DNA from: Acinetobacter sp. ANC 5054
GTDB lineage: Bacteria; Pseudomonadota; Gammaproteobacteria; Pseudomonadales; Moraxellaceae
Assembly: GCF_002135295.1 (NCBI RefSeq)
Contig: NZ_NEGG01000004.1
Location: 141,994-205,993, forward strand
Direction of reading: 5' to 3'
DNA length: 64,000 bases
This document shows, piece after piece, positions 36,520 through 46,719 of the stretch (positions are counted from its first letter, which is position 1; every line of letters starts with the position of its first letter). The position numbers were made by a program, and so were the translations under genes. The notes beneath the pieces are model-generated. The model did not search any database, was not told where the DNA came from, and was given only the letters and a program-made list of their open reading frames with translations.

Positions 36520-36825
36520 TGCATTTCTCCGTTACCAACTAAAAAAGTATCATCAAGTATTTCTACTGTAGGACAACAACCAATGTACCGCTAATACCTT
36601 AAGAACCAAGTCATGAAATGTTTCGAAATACGTCATTGTAAAATGTAACGACGATAATTATTTGCAAATCAATCCACATGCTTTTTTGTAATTACGAAAG
36701 TTCACTCGATTGGTATGCTTATATACTTTTAGTAACATGATTGGGCGACCTAATCCCTGATGCTTAACCCTTTTAAATCACTTTTGGTGTCTAGCTTCAC
36801 TTGAGTAAAGAACAAGGATCAAACA
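36520..36825. other. Intergenic region, no gene seen
   Basis: About 300 bases between the icd terminator and the Gln-rich gene. It must hold the promoter of the microprotein pair, but no clear boxes were recognised. Confidence 0.4.
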
Positions 36826-36856
36826 TAAAAAAGGACCGATCAATGAACAGTCCTTA
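36826..36856 (-). terminator. Terminator of icd
   Basis: AGGACCG/CAGTCCT stem (one G-U on the RNA) with a 9-base loop; a T-run on the minus strand follows. Confidence 0.75.
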
Positions 36857-36882
36857 ATGAAATATCAAATTTGTTTGGCAAA

Positions 36883-38136
36883 TCAGTCCATATGATCAAT
36901 GATGGCTTGTCCAAATTCAGAACAGCGCAATAATTTTGCACCTTGCATCAATCGCTCAAAATCATAGGTCACTGTTTTTGCTTCTATCGCAGCTGAAATA
37001 CCTTTAATGATTAAATCTGCTGCTTCAAGCCAGCCCATATTACGTAACATCATTTCTGCTGAAAGGATAATTGAACCCGGATTGACTTTATCCAGTCCTG
37101 CGTATTTAGGTGCTGTGCCATGTGTAGCTTCATAGACTTGGACGGCACCACCGATATTCGCGCCCGGCGCAATACCGATTCCCCCCACTTCAGCAGCAAG
37201 TGCGTCCGAAATATAATCACCATTTAAATTTAAGGTCGCAATCACCGAATAATCCGTCGGACGCATGAGGATCTGCTGTAGGAAAGCATCGGCAATGACA
37301 TCTTTAATAATGATGTCTTTACCTGTCCGAGGATTTTTAATTTTCACCCAAGGCCCACCATCTAGTAATTCCCCACCAAAACGCTCTAATGCAACTTCGT
37401 AGCCCCATTCTTTAAAGGCACCTTCGGTATATTTCATGATATTACCTTTATGCACTAAAGTGACATTCGGCTTATCATTTTCAATAGCGAATTGAATCGC
37501 CTTACGTACCAAACGCTGCGACCCCTCTTTTGAAACAGGTTTAATCCCAATACCGCAGTTGTCTTCAAAGCGGATTTTTGTCACACCCATTTCTTCTTTA
37601 AGGAGTTTAATAATCTTTTTCGCTTCAGGTGAGTCTGCTTGCCACTCGATTCCAGCATAAATATCTTCTGAATTTTCACGAAAAATCACCATATCAGTAC
37701 TTTCAGGATGCTGCACAGGTGAAGGTACACCTTTAAACCAGCGCACTGGGCGTACACAGACGTATAAATCAAGTTCTTGCCGCAATGCGACATTGAGCGA
37801 GCGAATACCGCCACCGACTGGTGTGGTTAATGGACCTTTAATCGATACGACATAATCACGGAGTGCTTCAAAAGTTTCCTCAGGCATATACGTGCCATAA
37901 ATCTTATTGGCTTTTTCTCCACAATAAATTTCCATCCATTCTATGGCACGTTTTCCGCCATAGGCTTTTTGAACAGCGGCATTCACCACATTTTTCATTA
38001 CGGGGGTAATATCCCCCCCGATTCCATCACCTTCAATATATGGAATAATTGGGTTATTGGGAACATTAAGTGATAAATCTGAATTGACGGTAATTTTAGT
38101 CCCATCCACTGGAACGACAATTTTCTGATAACCCAT
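36883..38136 (-). CDS. icd: NADP-dependent isocitrate dehydrogenase (dimeric type)
   Basis: This TCA-cycle enzyme oxidises isocitrate to 2-oxoglutarate and makes NADPH. The 417-residue protein aligns with E. coli Icd ([99 protein letters not shown]). The regulatory Ser lies in GGGIRSLN, the site of AceK phosphorylation in E. coli. The ATG at 38136 is chosen for its match to known N termini; a TTG two codons earlier is closer to the GGGAG box. It is divergent from rluE. Confidence 0.97.
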   Translation of the reverse strand: MGYQKIVVPVDGTKITVNSDLSLNVPNNPIIPYIEGDGIGGDITPVMKNVVNAAVQKAYGGKRAIEWMEIYCGEKANKIYGTYMPEETFEALRDYVVSIKGPLTTPVGGGIRSLNVALRQELDLYVCVRPVRWFKGVPSPVQHPESTDMVIFRENSEDIYAGIEWQADSPEAKKIIKLLKEEMGVTKIRFEDNCGIGIKPVSKEGSQRLVRKAIQFAIENDKPNVTLVHKGNIMKYTEGAFKEWGYEVALERFGGELLDGGPWVKIKNPRTGKDIIIKDVIADAFLQQILMRPTDYSVIATLNLNGDYISDALAAEVGGIGIAPGANIGGAVQVYEATHGTAPKYAGLDKVNPGSIILSAEMMLRNMGWLEAADLIIKGISAAIEAKTVTYDFERLMQGAKLLRCSEFGQAIIDHMD

Positions 38137-38330
38137 AATCAAGGTTCTCCCTGAGTTGTGAGTGAAATGAAAAAATAAATGCCAATAGGCAACACTTTTA
38201 ATTGGTCTTCACGCATAATACTCTAATCCAAATCCACCCTATTTGAGATTTAGATGGGAAATAGCTGAATTTCCCAATTGAATAAATCTTCACCAATTTA
38301 AATTATTGTTATTTACAGAAGTTATTTACT

Positions 38331-39119
38331 ATGAAAATCGTCATCTTAAATAAACCATTTGACGTGCTCTCCCAATTCCGTAAAGACGAAGCACATATGA
38401 CGATCTCCGACTTTGTCGATGATCCTACGCTTCGTATTGCTGGTCGTTTAGACATGGACTCAGAAGGTCTTGTGTTTCTAACCGATCACGGCGGTTTAAA
38501 CCAATACATTACCAATCCAGCCAACAAAAAGTTTAAAACTTATGTCGTTCAACTCGACGGTGATGTTACAGAAGAAGCACTTGAGCAACTTCGTAAAGGG
38601 GTTGAACTTAAAGATGGTATAACCCTACCAGCGAAAGCAATCAAAATTCCACAACCAGAATGGCTTTGGGATCGAGATCCTCCGGTTCGTTTCCGTGCCA
38701 ACATTCCAACGTCATGGGTTGAAATTCAAATTTGTGAAGGTCGTAACCGTCAAGTGCGTCGTATGACTTCTGCTGTTGGCTTCCCAACCCTGCGATTAAT
38801 TCGTACACGTATTGGTGGCATTGACATCATACAAATGGGTCTTGAACCTGGCGAGACCAAAGATATCGAACCATTGTTATACCCTGACTTCCAAAATGTT
38901 CCAGCAGAAGAGCCATACCGTTCACGTTCTTATGTGAAAAAACCAGGTGGTACAGGTGGTAAACCTATGGTTCGCAAGAACAAAGATGGTTCTGTTAAAA
39001 AATCTGGTACTAAACGTATTTGGCAAATGGATGACAGCGAGAAACCAAAACGCCGTACCAATGGTACAACGCGTCCAAATACCAAAGCGCCACGTGGTCG
39101 CGGACGTAATGGTCGTTAA
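38331..39119 (+). CDS. rluE: 23S rRNA pseudouridine synthase RluE-like, with a basic C-terminal tail
   Basis: An RsuA/RluB/E/F-family enzyme. The catalytic Asp is in AGRLDMDSEGLVFLTDHG (about residues 36-53), followed by KTYVVQLDG and EGRNRQVRRMTSAVGFPTLRLIR. There is no N-terminal S4 domain, as in RluE, which modifies U2457 of 23S rRNA. At 262 residues it exceeds the usual 210-220. The extra C-terminal 65 residues are Lys/Arg/Gly-rich (KKPGGTGGKPMVRKNKDG, APRGRGRNGR) and probably help RNA binding. A terminator follows closely. Confidence 0.92.
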   Translation: MKIVILNKPFDVLSQFRKDEAHMTISDFVDDPTLRIAGRLDMDSEGLVFLTDHGGLNQYITNPANKKFKTYVVQLDGDVTEEALEQLRKGVELKDGITLPAKAIKIPQPEWLWDRDPPVRFRANIPTSWVEIQICEGRNRQVRRMTSAVGFPTLRLIRTRIGGIDIIQMGLEPGETKDIEPLLYPDFQNVPAEEPYRSRSYVKKPGGTGGKPMVRKNKDGSVKKSGTKRIWQMDDSEKPKRRTNGTTRPNTKAPRGRGRNGR

Positions 39120-39137
39120 AGCCTTATAACTAAGTCC

Positions 39138-39168
39138 AAAAATCCCACTCATGAGTGGGATTTTTTAT
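39138..39168 (+). terminator. Rho-independent terminator of rluE
   Basis: AAATCCCACTC/GAGTGGGATTT with a 2-base loop and a run of T. Confidence 0.9.
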
Positions 39169-39271
39169 TTTCATTTTTGTAATAACAGTAACAATAATTT
39201 AAGAAAATTTTCATATTTCATCTCTAGAATAAGCTATAACATTAGAAACGTTGATTATTTAAACAGCAAAA

Positions 39272-40300
39272 ATGCACAGCATATCAAAGCAAAACAGAAG
39301 TAAAGTTTTAGTCATTCACGACAATCGTATTGGGCATTTAAATCCATCCCTTGCAGTCGCAGAAATGATCGAAAAACGCTTTTATCTCCATCCGGAGCAG
39401 TTTGCAATACCAACACTGCCTAAACGGACTGTGAGTATTTTTAAGAAATTGTCTCATTTCCCACGTCTGTTTAATGCGCTTGGGCGTTTATATTTTAAAT
39501 TTCTGCCTAAATCCTTAGAGCATACGGATGTCATCGTCTGTTCAGGCATGCCGAATTTGATTTACGGTGCCTATTTATCTCAACGTTTTAACATTCCTCT
39601 CATCTATGCTGGTGGTACACGAAAATTTAATTGGCGTTTAATTGACTGGACCATTACCACGATTCCAGAAAAGCATACTGGTCGACAAATTATTATCCCT
39701 ACTGGTGCTGTACCATCAAAAATTACTCGTTTAGCGCATATTCCATCAGAACATGAAGCATGTTTGCTGATTGGTGGGCCTACACACGAATATCCTTTTA
39801 CTGCACAAGATTTTAGTAAAATGATTACTGAGTTCAGCAAATTTGTAGATCAACACAAAATGAAAGCTACTGTCGTGATATCGCGAAGAACTCCTGCGCT
39901 TTCAGCCGAATCGATTCAATTACTTGAAACCAAACACATTGAACTGGTTTGTCCATCATCTAAAACTTCGATTTGTGATGTATTAAAACGTAGTGAGTAT
40001 ATTTTTGTCACAGAAGATAGTGCAACGATGCTCTCTGAATCAATTCAAACTGGTCGCATTGTGATTTCAGTTTGTCGTGAAGATTCTGTAGCAGATGAAA
40101 TGATTCAAGGTTATCTAGAACAACAATTGATTCAAAGAAAATCCATTTCAAAATTAACTGAAGCAGAGGCAATTAAACCTAAACTTCAAGCACAGCAAAT
40201 TGAGCAGATAATTACTCAGCATTTAGCAGATGATTTGAACACAATGAGTCAAGATTTGAGTTTTTATAATTGTCATGCGCGGAAAGTGGTAGTGTATTAA
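39272..40300 (+). CDS. ELM1/DUF1022 family protein, putative glycosyltransferase-like
   Basis: A 342-residue protein with the layout of the mitochondrial-fission ELM1 group, whose fold is that of GT-B glycosyltransferases. Motifs seen are VIHDNRIGHLNPSLAVAEMI near the N terminus, VICSGMPN-like segment, LLIGGPTHEYPF, VVISRRTP and the late block FVTEDSATMLSESIQTG that resembles a nucleotide-sugar site. Bacterial members often sit in lipid A or envelope gene clusters, and an envelope glycan role is possible; no such genes adjoin here. There is no signal peptide. The function is inferred only. Confidence 0.8.
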   Translation: MHSISKQNRSKVLVIHDNRIGHLNPSLAVAEMIEKRFYLHPEQFAIPTLPKRTVSIFKKLSHFPRLFNALGRLYFKFLPKSLEHTDVIVCSGMPNLIYGAYLSQRFNIPLIYAGGTRKFNWRLIDWTITTIPEKHTGRQIIIPTGAVPSKITRLAHIPSEHEACLLIGGPTHEYPFTAQDFSKMITEFSKFVDQHKMKATVVISRRTPALSAESIQLLETKHIELVCPSSKTSICDVLKRSEYIFVTEDSATMLSESIQTGRIVISVCREDSVADEMIQGYLEQQLIQRKSISKLTEAEAIKPKLQAQQIEQIITQHLADDLNTMSQDLSFYNCHARKVVVY

Positions 40301-40365
40301 AAACTTACTAAATAGTAATTTTTTAATCGCTTTGCTAACGATTTTATACATTGATCAAGTTAAAT

Positions 40366-40393
40366 AAAAACCCATACCGAAGTATGGGTTTTA
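40366..40393. terminator. Bidirectional terminator
   Basis: AAAACCCATAC/GTATGGGTTTT with a CGAA tetraloop, between two convergent genes. Confidence 0.92.
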
Positions 40394-40417
40394 TATGAGC
40401 AGTCATTTCGATTCAAA

Positions 40418-42121
40418 TTAAGCTTTCAGCCATTTTTCAACTTTAGCTTGATCTTCTACTTTCAGTTCCACTTCAGTCAGTTCTGAACCTGCTGCTGTCA
40501 CATCAAAACGCATTAACTCATCACGGCGGAATGCCAGCACAGTGTAGCTGCCATCTTGTTTGGCATATTTTTCAGCCAATTTCACCGATGCTTTTAGACC
40601 ATCAATCGCAATAATCACGTCATTGGCAGACAATCCTGCTTTTGCTGCTACACCATCACGACGAGCTGACTGAACCAACACACCTTCAGGTTTATCGGCC
40701 AGTTTTAAACCAAATGGCAATGATTTGTCATTTTTTAGCGTATAGCTCAGACCAAACTCAGGGAACAGCTGATCTAGCGGCAATTCATCGGTAGTATTAA
40801 TCAAGTGATTAATTTGCTCTAACCAGTTATCGCCAGTAAGCGCATTACACAACTCAAAAATAGTACGCTCGTTGACTTGAATGCCATTTTGCGCATTTTC
40901 ATACAGCTTACGCATTAAGGCATCAAGGCTAGAACCGCGCAAGCGAAGTCCTAAGTCTAAACATAAGGCAACAAGACAACCTTTATTGTAGTAGCTTGTA
41001 CCTGCATTATTTGAGTTTTCATCCTGACGGTAGAATTTCACCCACGCATCAAAACTTGATTCTGAAACGCTTTGAATTTCACGACCCGGATTTTGCAAAT
41101 AACGATCAATCTGTGCTTTTAACAGCTTGATATATGATTCTTGATTGATCACACCACTACGAAGCAAGATCAAGTCATCGTAATAAGAAGTAAATCCTTC
41201 AAAAATCCAAAGCAAAGAAGTATAGCCTTCTTTGTTCAAATCATAATTCACGAAATTTTCTGGACGAATAAATTTCACTAACCATGAATGGAAATATTCA
41301 TGACTGCAAAGCCCTAAGAAACGCTGATAATCTGCCGATGGTTCTTCTAGCTCATTGGCTTTCGGCAAATCATCACGCGGTGTGATGAGACTAGTACTGT
41401 TCGGATGTTCCAAACCACCATAGCTGTTGCCAGTTGCCATGGTCATAAAGGTATAGTCTTTAAATGGTGCTGAACCAAACATTGAAATTTCAGTCGAACA
41501 AATTTTTTCAATGTCTTTTTGCATGCGCTGTGCATTCATTGCATGTTGACCAGACACCACAAATTCGTGTGGAATGCCATTAGCCTCAAAACTAAAACGA
41601 GTTTGATCTGCCAACTCAAATGGTGCGTCGATCAATTGTGCATAATTAGCCGCATATAATGTAAAACGACCTTTGACCAAGCTTTTAGATTTAAGCCCTG
41701 TTGCCAATTGGAAATGTTTTAGTTCAGGCGGCAAGAAGACTTCGACTTCAATTGCAGACTCTTCCTGCCCTTCTAAACCTAAACATGCACATGCTGGATT
41801 GACATATAAACGGTTTTGATCGACATAAGCGCCGCGCACTGAAAGATCAAACACATAGACATCATATTCAACCGTTATAAGTTCATGATCGGTATTAAAT
41901 AATCGCCATTTATTTTTCTCAAACTTTTGAATCTGTAGCAAACGACCATCTTCATCATACGCACGGACAGCTTCAATGTGCTTTGAAAACTCCCGAATCA
42001 AATAACTTCCGGGTATCCACGATGGTAAAGAAAGAACCTGTGTTGGATTTGCCAAGAAGCGTGCAGTCACATGGACTAAATGCTGACGATAATCGTCAAA
42101 TTCGATTTGATAATGCAACAT
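40418..42121 (-). CDS. M61 family metallopeptidase (glycyl aminopeptidase type) with a PDZ domain
   Basis: A 567-residue protein. The N-terminal beta-rich part has LPSWIPGSYLIREFSKHI, typical of M61. The zinc site HEYFHSWLVKFIRPENF holds the HExxH, and the third ligand Glu is expected in LLWIFEGFTSYYDD. A PDZ domain lies near residues 465-535 (GVAAKAGLSANDVIIAIDGLK). There is no signal peptide, so it is probably cytoplasmic. The Sphingomonas enzyme of the family removes N-terminal Gly or Ala from peptides. It is divergent from the carboxypeptidase gene. Confidence 0.92.
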   Translation of the reverse strand: MLHYQIEFDDYRQHLVHVTARFLANPTQVLSLPSWIPGSYLIREFSKHIEAVRAYDEDGRLLQIQKFEKNKWRLFNTDHELITVEYDVYVFDLSVRGAYVDQNRLYVNPACACLGLEGQEESAIEVEVFLPPELKHFQLATGLKSKSLVKGRFTLYAANYAQLIDAPFELADQTRFSFEANGIPHEFVVSGQHAMNAQRMQKDIEKICSTEISMFGSAPFKDYTFMTMATGNSYGGLEHPNSTSLITPRDDLPKANELEEPSADYQRFLGLCSHEYFHSWLVKFIRPENFVNYDLNKEGYTSLLWIFEGFTSYYDDLILLRSGVINQESYIKLLKAQIDRYLQNPGREIQSVSESSFDAWVKFYRQDENSNNAGTSYYNKGCLVALCLDLGLRLRGSSLDALMRKLYENAQNGIQVNERTIFELCNALTGDNWLEQINHLINTTDELPLDQLFPEFGLSYTLKNDKSLPFGLKLADKPEGVLVQSARRDGVAAKAGLSANDVIIAIDGLKASVKLAEKYAKQDGSYTVLAFRRDELMRFDVTAAGSELTEVELKVEDQAKVEKWLKA

Positions 42122-42301
42122 AATGGGCGATATAAAATAAATAAAAGATAACTTATCAATTAGATTAACATTTTTTACAACTGAATGCGGAACTGTCGCA
42201 ATTGTCTACAATTATGACTAGTCAGCAGAAAAAAAAAGGCATAGCATGCCTAAAAATTTTTTCGTTTTACCACCAACGGAATGGTTGGTTAAGGAACCTC
42301 A

Positions 42302-43615
42302 TTGAAACACGTGATCTACCTCATCGCGGCGCTCAGCTTTTTGTGCTCCACGATCGCAAATGCAGCCCTCTTAAATATCGTACCTGAAACTGTTGAAGCG
42401 GAAGCTTGGACAATTCTTGACCCCCAATCGGGTCAAGTCATTGCTGAACATAATAGCCATGTTCAACGTGCTCCTGCCTCACTTACTAAAATGATGGTGG
42501 CGTATATTGCTTTAAAGGAAATTAAAGCTGGTCATTTGCGCAAGGATGAAATTCTCACTGCGACGCCTGTAGTACAAGTGGTGCAATGGGACGAATCACA
42601 AATGTATTTGAAGCAAGGCGAACAAATTTCTATAGATCAACTTCTTGCTGGTTTAGTGGTAATGTCGGCAAATGATGCTGCGGTCACTTTAGCTGAACGG
42701 ATTTCAGGTGACATTCCTCGCTTTATTGAACGTATGAACAAAGAAGCCAAAGCTTTGGGCATGAATGACACCCATTTTCAAAACCCAGCCGGTATCACGA
42801 TGCCTGAGCATTACTCATCTGCTGCCGATTTAGCGCGTTTAGGTCAAGCCTTAGTGACTGAAACACCAGATTATTTAAACTATTCAAAACAACAAAGTTT
42901 TAGCTATAACCAACATTTCCATCGTGCAACCAACATCCTACTCAAACAAGATCCTACTGTAGATGGCTTAAAAACTGGATTTACCAAAGCTGCAGGCCAT
43001 AATCTTGCCTTAACAGCCAATCGTCTTACAGGTCATCCAGATGCTCCAGAGCGTCGTTTAATTGTGGTAGTGCTCGGTACGAAAAGCGGGCTAAAACGTG
43101 CTGAAGTTGCGCATCGCCTAATGAACTTAGCCTACACCTATACTCGCAATGAAGTTGCAATTAAAGATCGCCAACTCATTGCCGAACTCCCTGTGGTGAA
43201 ATCAACACTTAAAATGTTTAAGGTTGAAACTCAACAACCCAAACTGATTACTACATCATTATACGATCAAGCTTACGCCATCGATTTACAGGCTTTTGAC
43301 CAAGCACAGCAGCGTATTATGCTCAATACTGGAAATAGTCAAATTCAGGCAATTGAACCTTTGCATGAAACACAGACTAAACTGAATGTCGAAATGAACG
43401 CAAAACAGCTCACTGCGCCGTTGGCTGAAGTAATGAAATTAGCAACGGTGAATGTTTATCAAAACAACCAGCTGATCAACAGCTTTGATATTGAAGATGA
43501 TGTACAAATTGAAGAAGCCAATATTTTCGAACGCTTCTTTATGTGGATTAAAAGTTTGTTCAGTATCTTTTCTAGTGATACTTCCGAGCTTAAAACCTAC
43601 CCTGTAGGTCAATGA
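42302..43615 (+). CDS. dacC: D-alanyl-D-alanine carboxypeptidase (PBP5/6, DacC-like)
   Basis: A low-molecular-mass penicillin-binding protein that trims the terminal D-Ala of peptidoglycan stem peptides. The start is TTG 42302, with AAGGA 7 bases upstream. A signal peptide follows (MKHVIYLIAALSFLCSTIANA). Active-site motifs are SLTK (SxxK, residues 60-63), SAND (SxN, about 121-124) and DGLKTGFT (KTG, about 222-229). The C-terminal domain is followed by an amphipathic end (FERFFMWIKSLFSIF) that anchors the protein to the inner membrane, plus a short tail. The length of 437 is somewhat longer than E. coli DacC (400). Confidence 0.95.
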   Translation: MKHVIYLIAALSFLCSTIANAALLNIVPETVEAEAWTILDPQSGQVIAEHNSHVQRAPASLTKMMVAYIALKEIKAGHLRKDEILTATPVVQVVQWDESQMYLKQGEQISIDQLLAGLVVMSANDAAVTLAERISGDIPRFIERMNKEAKALGMNDTHFQNPAGITMPEHYSSAADLARLGQALVTETPDYLNYSKQQSFSYNQHFHRATNILLKQDPTVDGLKTGFTKAAGHNLALTANRLTGHPDAPERRLIVVVLGTKSGLKRAEVAHRLMNLAYTYTRNEVAIKDRQLIAELPVVKSTLKMFKVETQQPKLITTSLYDQAYAIDLQAFDQAQQRIMLNTGNSQIQAIEPLHETQTKLNVEMNAKQLTAPLAEVMKLATVNVYQNNQLINSFDIEDDVQIEEANIFERFFMWIKSLFSIFSSDTSELKTYPVGQ

Positions 43616-43655
43616 TGTGATTATGTAACTTGTAAGACAATTCAATATTGCGAGT

Positions 43656-43692
43656 AAAAAGAAGATGGCATACTGATGCCATCTTCTTTTTT
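43656..43692 (+). terminator. Strong terminator of dacC
   Basis: A 16-bp stem AAAAAGAAGATGGCAT/ATGCCATCTTCTTTTT with an ACTG loop. The ndh ATG follows 24 bases later. Confidence 0.93.
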
Positions 43693-43715
43693 TACAATAA
43701 TAAATAGGTATTTCA

Positions 43716-45017
43716 ATGAATAACGTGGATAACACCAAGTTACATCATATCGTGATCGTCGGTGGTGGCGCAGGTGGTTTAGAACTTGTTACGCAACTGG
43801 GAGATTTAATTGGTAAGAAAAAAAAAGCTCGCATTACCTTGGTCGATATGAAACTAACCCATGTTTGGAAACCGCTATTACATGAAATTGCTGCGGGCAC
43901 GATGTCCGTCAGTGAAGAAGAAATTAATTATTTTGCACATGCGGCAAAACATCATTATGAATTTGTATTGGCCAAATTTGAAAATGTTGACCCAGTAAAC
44001 AAACAGATTCAACTCAGTACAATACAGCTTGGTAAATATGAATCAGCACAGGAACAGCTCACTTTAAACTACGACACTCTCGTTTTAGCTGTGGGTTCTG
44101 TCTCTAATGATTTTAATACACCTGGCGTATATGAACACTGCCATTATCTTGACAGCTTACAACAGGCGGAAATTTTTCAGCAAGATCTACTGCAGCTCTA
44201 TTTAGATGCTCAAAACAATAATACTGAACGTGATTTAAAAATCGCCATTATTGGCGCAGGTGCAACTGGTGTTGAATTGTCTGCCGAGTTGGTTGAGGCT
44301 AAACATAATTTTTACAAATATGGCTTGAATAAAATCCATCCCAAAAGTGTGCAAATCAATTTAATTGAAGGTGCAGATCGAATACTTCCTGCACTGCCTG
44401 AAAAAATGGCTGAACATGCGCAGCAGCAACTACAACGCATGAAAATTGAAGTACTCACATCTAAGCGAGTTGAAAAAGTTGATGCTGAGAATGTTTATTT
44501 TAATGATGGCAGTCGTATTAAAGCAGAATTAAAAGTCTGGGCTGCAGGCATTAAAACACCTGAAGTCATATCCAAACTGGAAGGTTTTGAAAAAGACCGC
44601 ATGGGGCGTTTAAGTGTCTATGCCACTTTACAAACTAAAGCCTATCCCGACATTTTTGCCTTTGGTGATTGTGCACAATGCCAGCCACGTGCGGATGAGC
44701 CTGTACTTGGACCACGTGCGCAAGTTGCAAGCCAACAGGCTTCTTTTCTTGTCGATTGCTTAAAAGCACGAATACGTGGTCAACAGCTACCCATGTTTGT
44801 ATTTTCAGACAAAGGCTCATTGGTTTCCCTGAGTAAACGTAAAGCTGTAGGTGAACTACTTGGGCAAGTCAATATTCAAGGTTTCGTGGCAAAGTCGATG
44901 TACGTTTCGCTCTACCGTATGCATCAAGCGACAATCTACGGTTATGCCCATGCAGGTTTACTGACAGCCAAAGATTTTGTTACACGAAAAATTGCGCCAA
45001 AAATTAAATTGCATTGA
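43716..45017 (+). CDS. ndh: Type II NADH:quinone oxidoreductase (NDH-2)
   Basis: A single-subunit FAD enzyme at the inner membrane that moves electrons from NADH to quinone without pumping protons. In the 433-residue protein the FAD-binding Rossmann motif is IVIVGGGAGGLELVTQLG (about 12-29). The NAD motif is IAIIGAGATGVELSAELVEA (about 178-197), and the third FAD block is DIFAFGDCAQC. The C-terminal basic, partly hydrophobic stretch is the likely membrane contact. It is separated from dacC by a strong terminator, so it must have its own promoter or depend on read-through. Confidence 0.93.
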   Translation: MNNVDNTKLHHIVIVGGGAGGLELVTQLGDLIGKKKKARITLVDMKLTHVWKPLLHEIAAGTMSVSEEEINYFAHAAKHHYEFVLAKFENVDPVNKQIQLSTIQLGKYESAQEQLTLNYDTLVLAVGSVSNDFNTPGVYEHCHYLDSLQQAEIFQQDLLQLYLDAQNNNTERDLKIAIIGAGATGVELSAELVEAKHNFYKYGLNKIHPKSVQINLIEGADRILPALPEKMAEHAQQQLQRMKIEVLTSKRVEKVDAENVYFNDGSRIKAELKVWAAGIKTPEVISKLEGFEKDRMGRLSVYATLQTKAYPDIFAFGDCAQCQPRADEPVLGPRAQVASQQASFLVDCLKARIRGQQLPMFVFSDKGSLVSLSKRKAVGELLGQVNIQGFVAKSMYVSLYRMHQATIYGYAHAGLLTAKDFVTRKIAPKIKLH

Positions 45018-45153
45018 AATTTTAATTTTCGCCCCTATTAATGAAAAAAGCACCATAAACACCTGAAAATTGCATTTTTTTGATAAATTTAGTCTACAAA
45101 AATGTAATTTCACTTTATGATGTAACCCTTAAAAAATTGAATGGATCAATAAC

Positions 45154-45636
45154 ATGACTGCTATTGCAAATAACTCTGTGGTTTCTTTCCACTACACATT
45201 GACTAATGCAGAGGGTGAAACTCTCGACCAATCTCAAGGTGAGCCACTAGCATATTTGCACGGCGCTGGTAACATCATCCCAGGTCTAGAAAAAGCACTT
45301 GAAGGCAAAACAGTTGGCGAAAAATTCACTGTAAACGTTCCTGCAGCTGAAGGTTATGGCGAATACAACCCTGACCTAGTTCAAGAAGTTCCTGCTCAAA
45401 TGTTCCAAGGCGTGGACAACATCCAAGCTGGTATGCAATTCCAAGCTCAAACTGATGACGGCGTTCAAATCGTTACTGTTAAAGCAGTTGAAGGCGACAA
45501 CGTTGTTGTTGATGCTAACTTCCCACTTGCTGGTCAAGATTTGACTTTCGAAGTTGAAATCGTTGAAATCCGTGAAGCTTCTGCTGAAGAACTTGAACAC
45601 GGTCACGTACACGGTGTAGGTGGTCACCACCACTAA
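45154..45636 (+). CDS. slyD: FKBP-type peptidyl-prolyl isomerase SlyD
   Basis: A 160-residue folding helper. The FKBP domain is split by an insert-in-flap chaperone domain (about 70-125). Motifs seen are VVSFHYTLTNAEGETLDQS, PLAYLHGAGNIIPGLEKALEG and a second FKBP part near VDANFPLAGQDLTFEVEI. The C-terminal end is His-rich (HGHVHGVGGHHH) and can bind nickel or zinc, as in E. coli, but it is shorter. Strong codon bias and a single-gene terminator suggest high expression. Confidence 0.96.
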   Translation: MTAIANNSVVSFHYTLTNAEGETLDQSQGEPLAYLHGAGNIIPGLEKALEGKTVGEKFTVNVPAAEGYGEYNPDLVQEVPAQMFQGVDNIQAGMQFQAQTDDGVQIVTVKAVEGDNVVVDANFPLAGQDLTFEVEIVEIREASAEELEHGHVHGVGGHHH

Positions 45637-45656
45637 GATCTTTTAGATCGACATCG

Positions 45657-45687
45657 AAAAGGCAAAGTTTTTACTTTGCCTTTTTTT
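45657..45687 (+). terminator. Rho-independent terminator of slyD
   Basis: AAAAGGCAAAGT/ACTTTGCCTTTT with a TTTT loop and a T-run. Confidence 0.93.
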
Positions 45688-45783
45688 ATTGCTGAATTTA
45701 GATCATTTTATGCCCACAAGATCTTTTCAATTTAATACCTACAATTTTGTCATTCAAAAATAGGCAAATAATTTTAAAGCATT

Positions 45784-45808
45784 AAAAAAGCAGGCGATTG
45801 CCTGCTTT
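45784..45808 (-). terminator. Terminator of the first M48 lipoprotein gene
   Basis: AAAGCAGGC/GCCTGCTTT with a GATT loop; T-run on the minus strand. Confidence 0.88.
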
Positions 45809-45826
45809 AATTCAGTTGCCTCAGCA

Positions 45827-46606
45827 TTATTTACGTTGGTTATAAACTTGCTGTGCTGCAGGTAAGTTTTTGCGCATCGCATCAATACGTTGTGAGTTCG
45901 AAGGGTGAGTCGAAAGGAACGATGCTCCGCCCGCACCTTCAAGTTTATTCATTTTTTCCCAAAGGGTAATAGCCGCTTGTGGGTTATATCCTGCACGCGC
46001 CATCAGCATTAAACCGCCTTGGTCAGCACGGCTTTCTAGTGAGCGCGAATAAGGTAGACCTACACCAATTTGACTACCCAATTGTGCAGCTGCTGTGCCT
46101 AACTGACCTACATTACTGCCTGCTGCATTTAAACCGATGTTTAATGCAAGGTCTGTCAGGGCTTGTGCACCCAATTTACTTTTCGCATGTTCTTCAAGTG
46201 CATGCACCATTTCATGGCCCATTACTGCCGCAATTTCAGCATCCGTTAAATTGAGTTTGTTCACAATGCCTGTATAGAACACAACCTTACCGCCTGGCGC
46301 AACAAAGGCGTTAACTTGATCTGATTTCATCACAGCAAGCTGCCATTGGAATGCTTGACCTGTTTGGTTCATTTGGTTCGCAACTGGGCGAAGTTTTTGG
46401 AATACAGTATTAATACGTTTATAGGTATTTGATGAGGTATCCAACTGGTTTTTAGAACGCGCTTCAGTGACCATTTGGTTATAACTTTGCGTTGCTTGGG
46501 CATTTAAAGTTGCAGAATCAGCACCTGCCATATCTGCAAACGTTGCACAGCCCGAAATAGTGATCACACTCGCCATACAAACGCTCGCGAAAATTATTTT
46601 TTTCAT
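45827..46606 (-). CDS. M48 family zinc metalloprotease lipoprotein, paralogue 1
   Basis: A 259-residue protein from the ATG at 46606 (GGAG 8 bases upstream). The lipoprotein signal is MKKIIFASVCMASVITISGC, with the +2 Ala favouring the outer membrane. The protease core has MGHEMVHALEEHAKSK (HExxH, about 139-143) and the third zinc ligand Glu in SLESRADQGG, then STHPSNSQRID, all typical of the LoiP/YcaL/BepA group. It probably degrades misfolded envelope proteins. The gene at 47128 encodes a close paralogue, and a small membrane protein gene lies between the two. Confidence 0.94.
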   Translation of the reverse strand: MKKIIFASVCMASVITISGCATFADMAGADSATLNAQATQSYNQMVTEARSKNQLDTSSNTYKRINTVFQKLRPVANQMNQTGQAFQWQLAVMKSDQVNAFVAPGGKVVFYTGIVNKLNLTDAEIAAVMGHEMVHALEEHAKSKLGAQALTDLALNIGLNAAGSNVGQLGTAAAQLGSQIGVGLPYSRSLESRADQGGLMLMARAGYNPQAAITLWEKMNKLEGAGGASFLSTHPSNSQRIDAMRKNLPAAQQVYNQRK

Positions 46607-46719
46607 CAAGGTTACTCCAGACCATTAAAATATAAGTAAATAATTTCAATATTATATTCTTATGACATGGAGCTTAAAGCGAATATATAGCGTTAAATAA
46701 TAGTATTTATGTAACTTTC

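Noticed and set aside
36298-36594. 98-codon Leu-rich plus-strand frame
   Set aside because: It is the antisense of the Gln-rich frame, has no ribosome-binding site, and its Leu runs simply mirror CAA/CAG codons.
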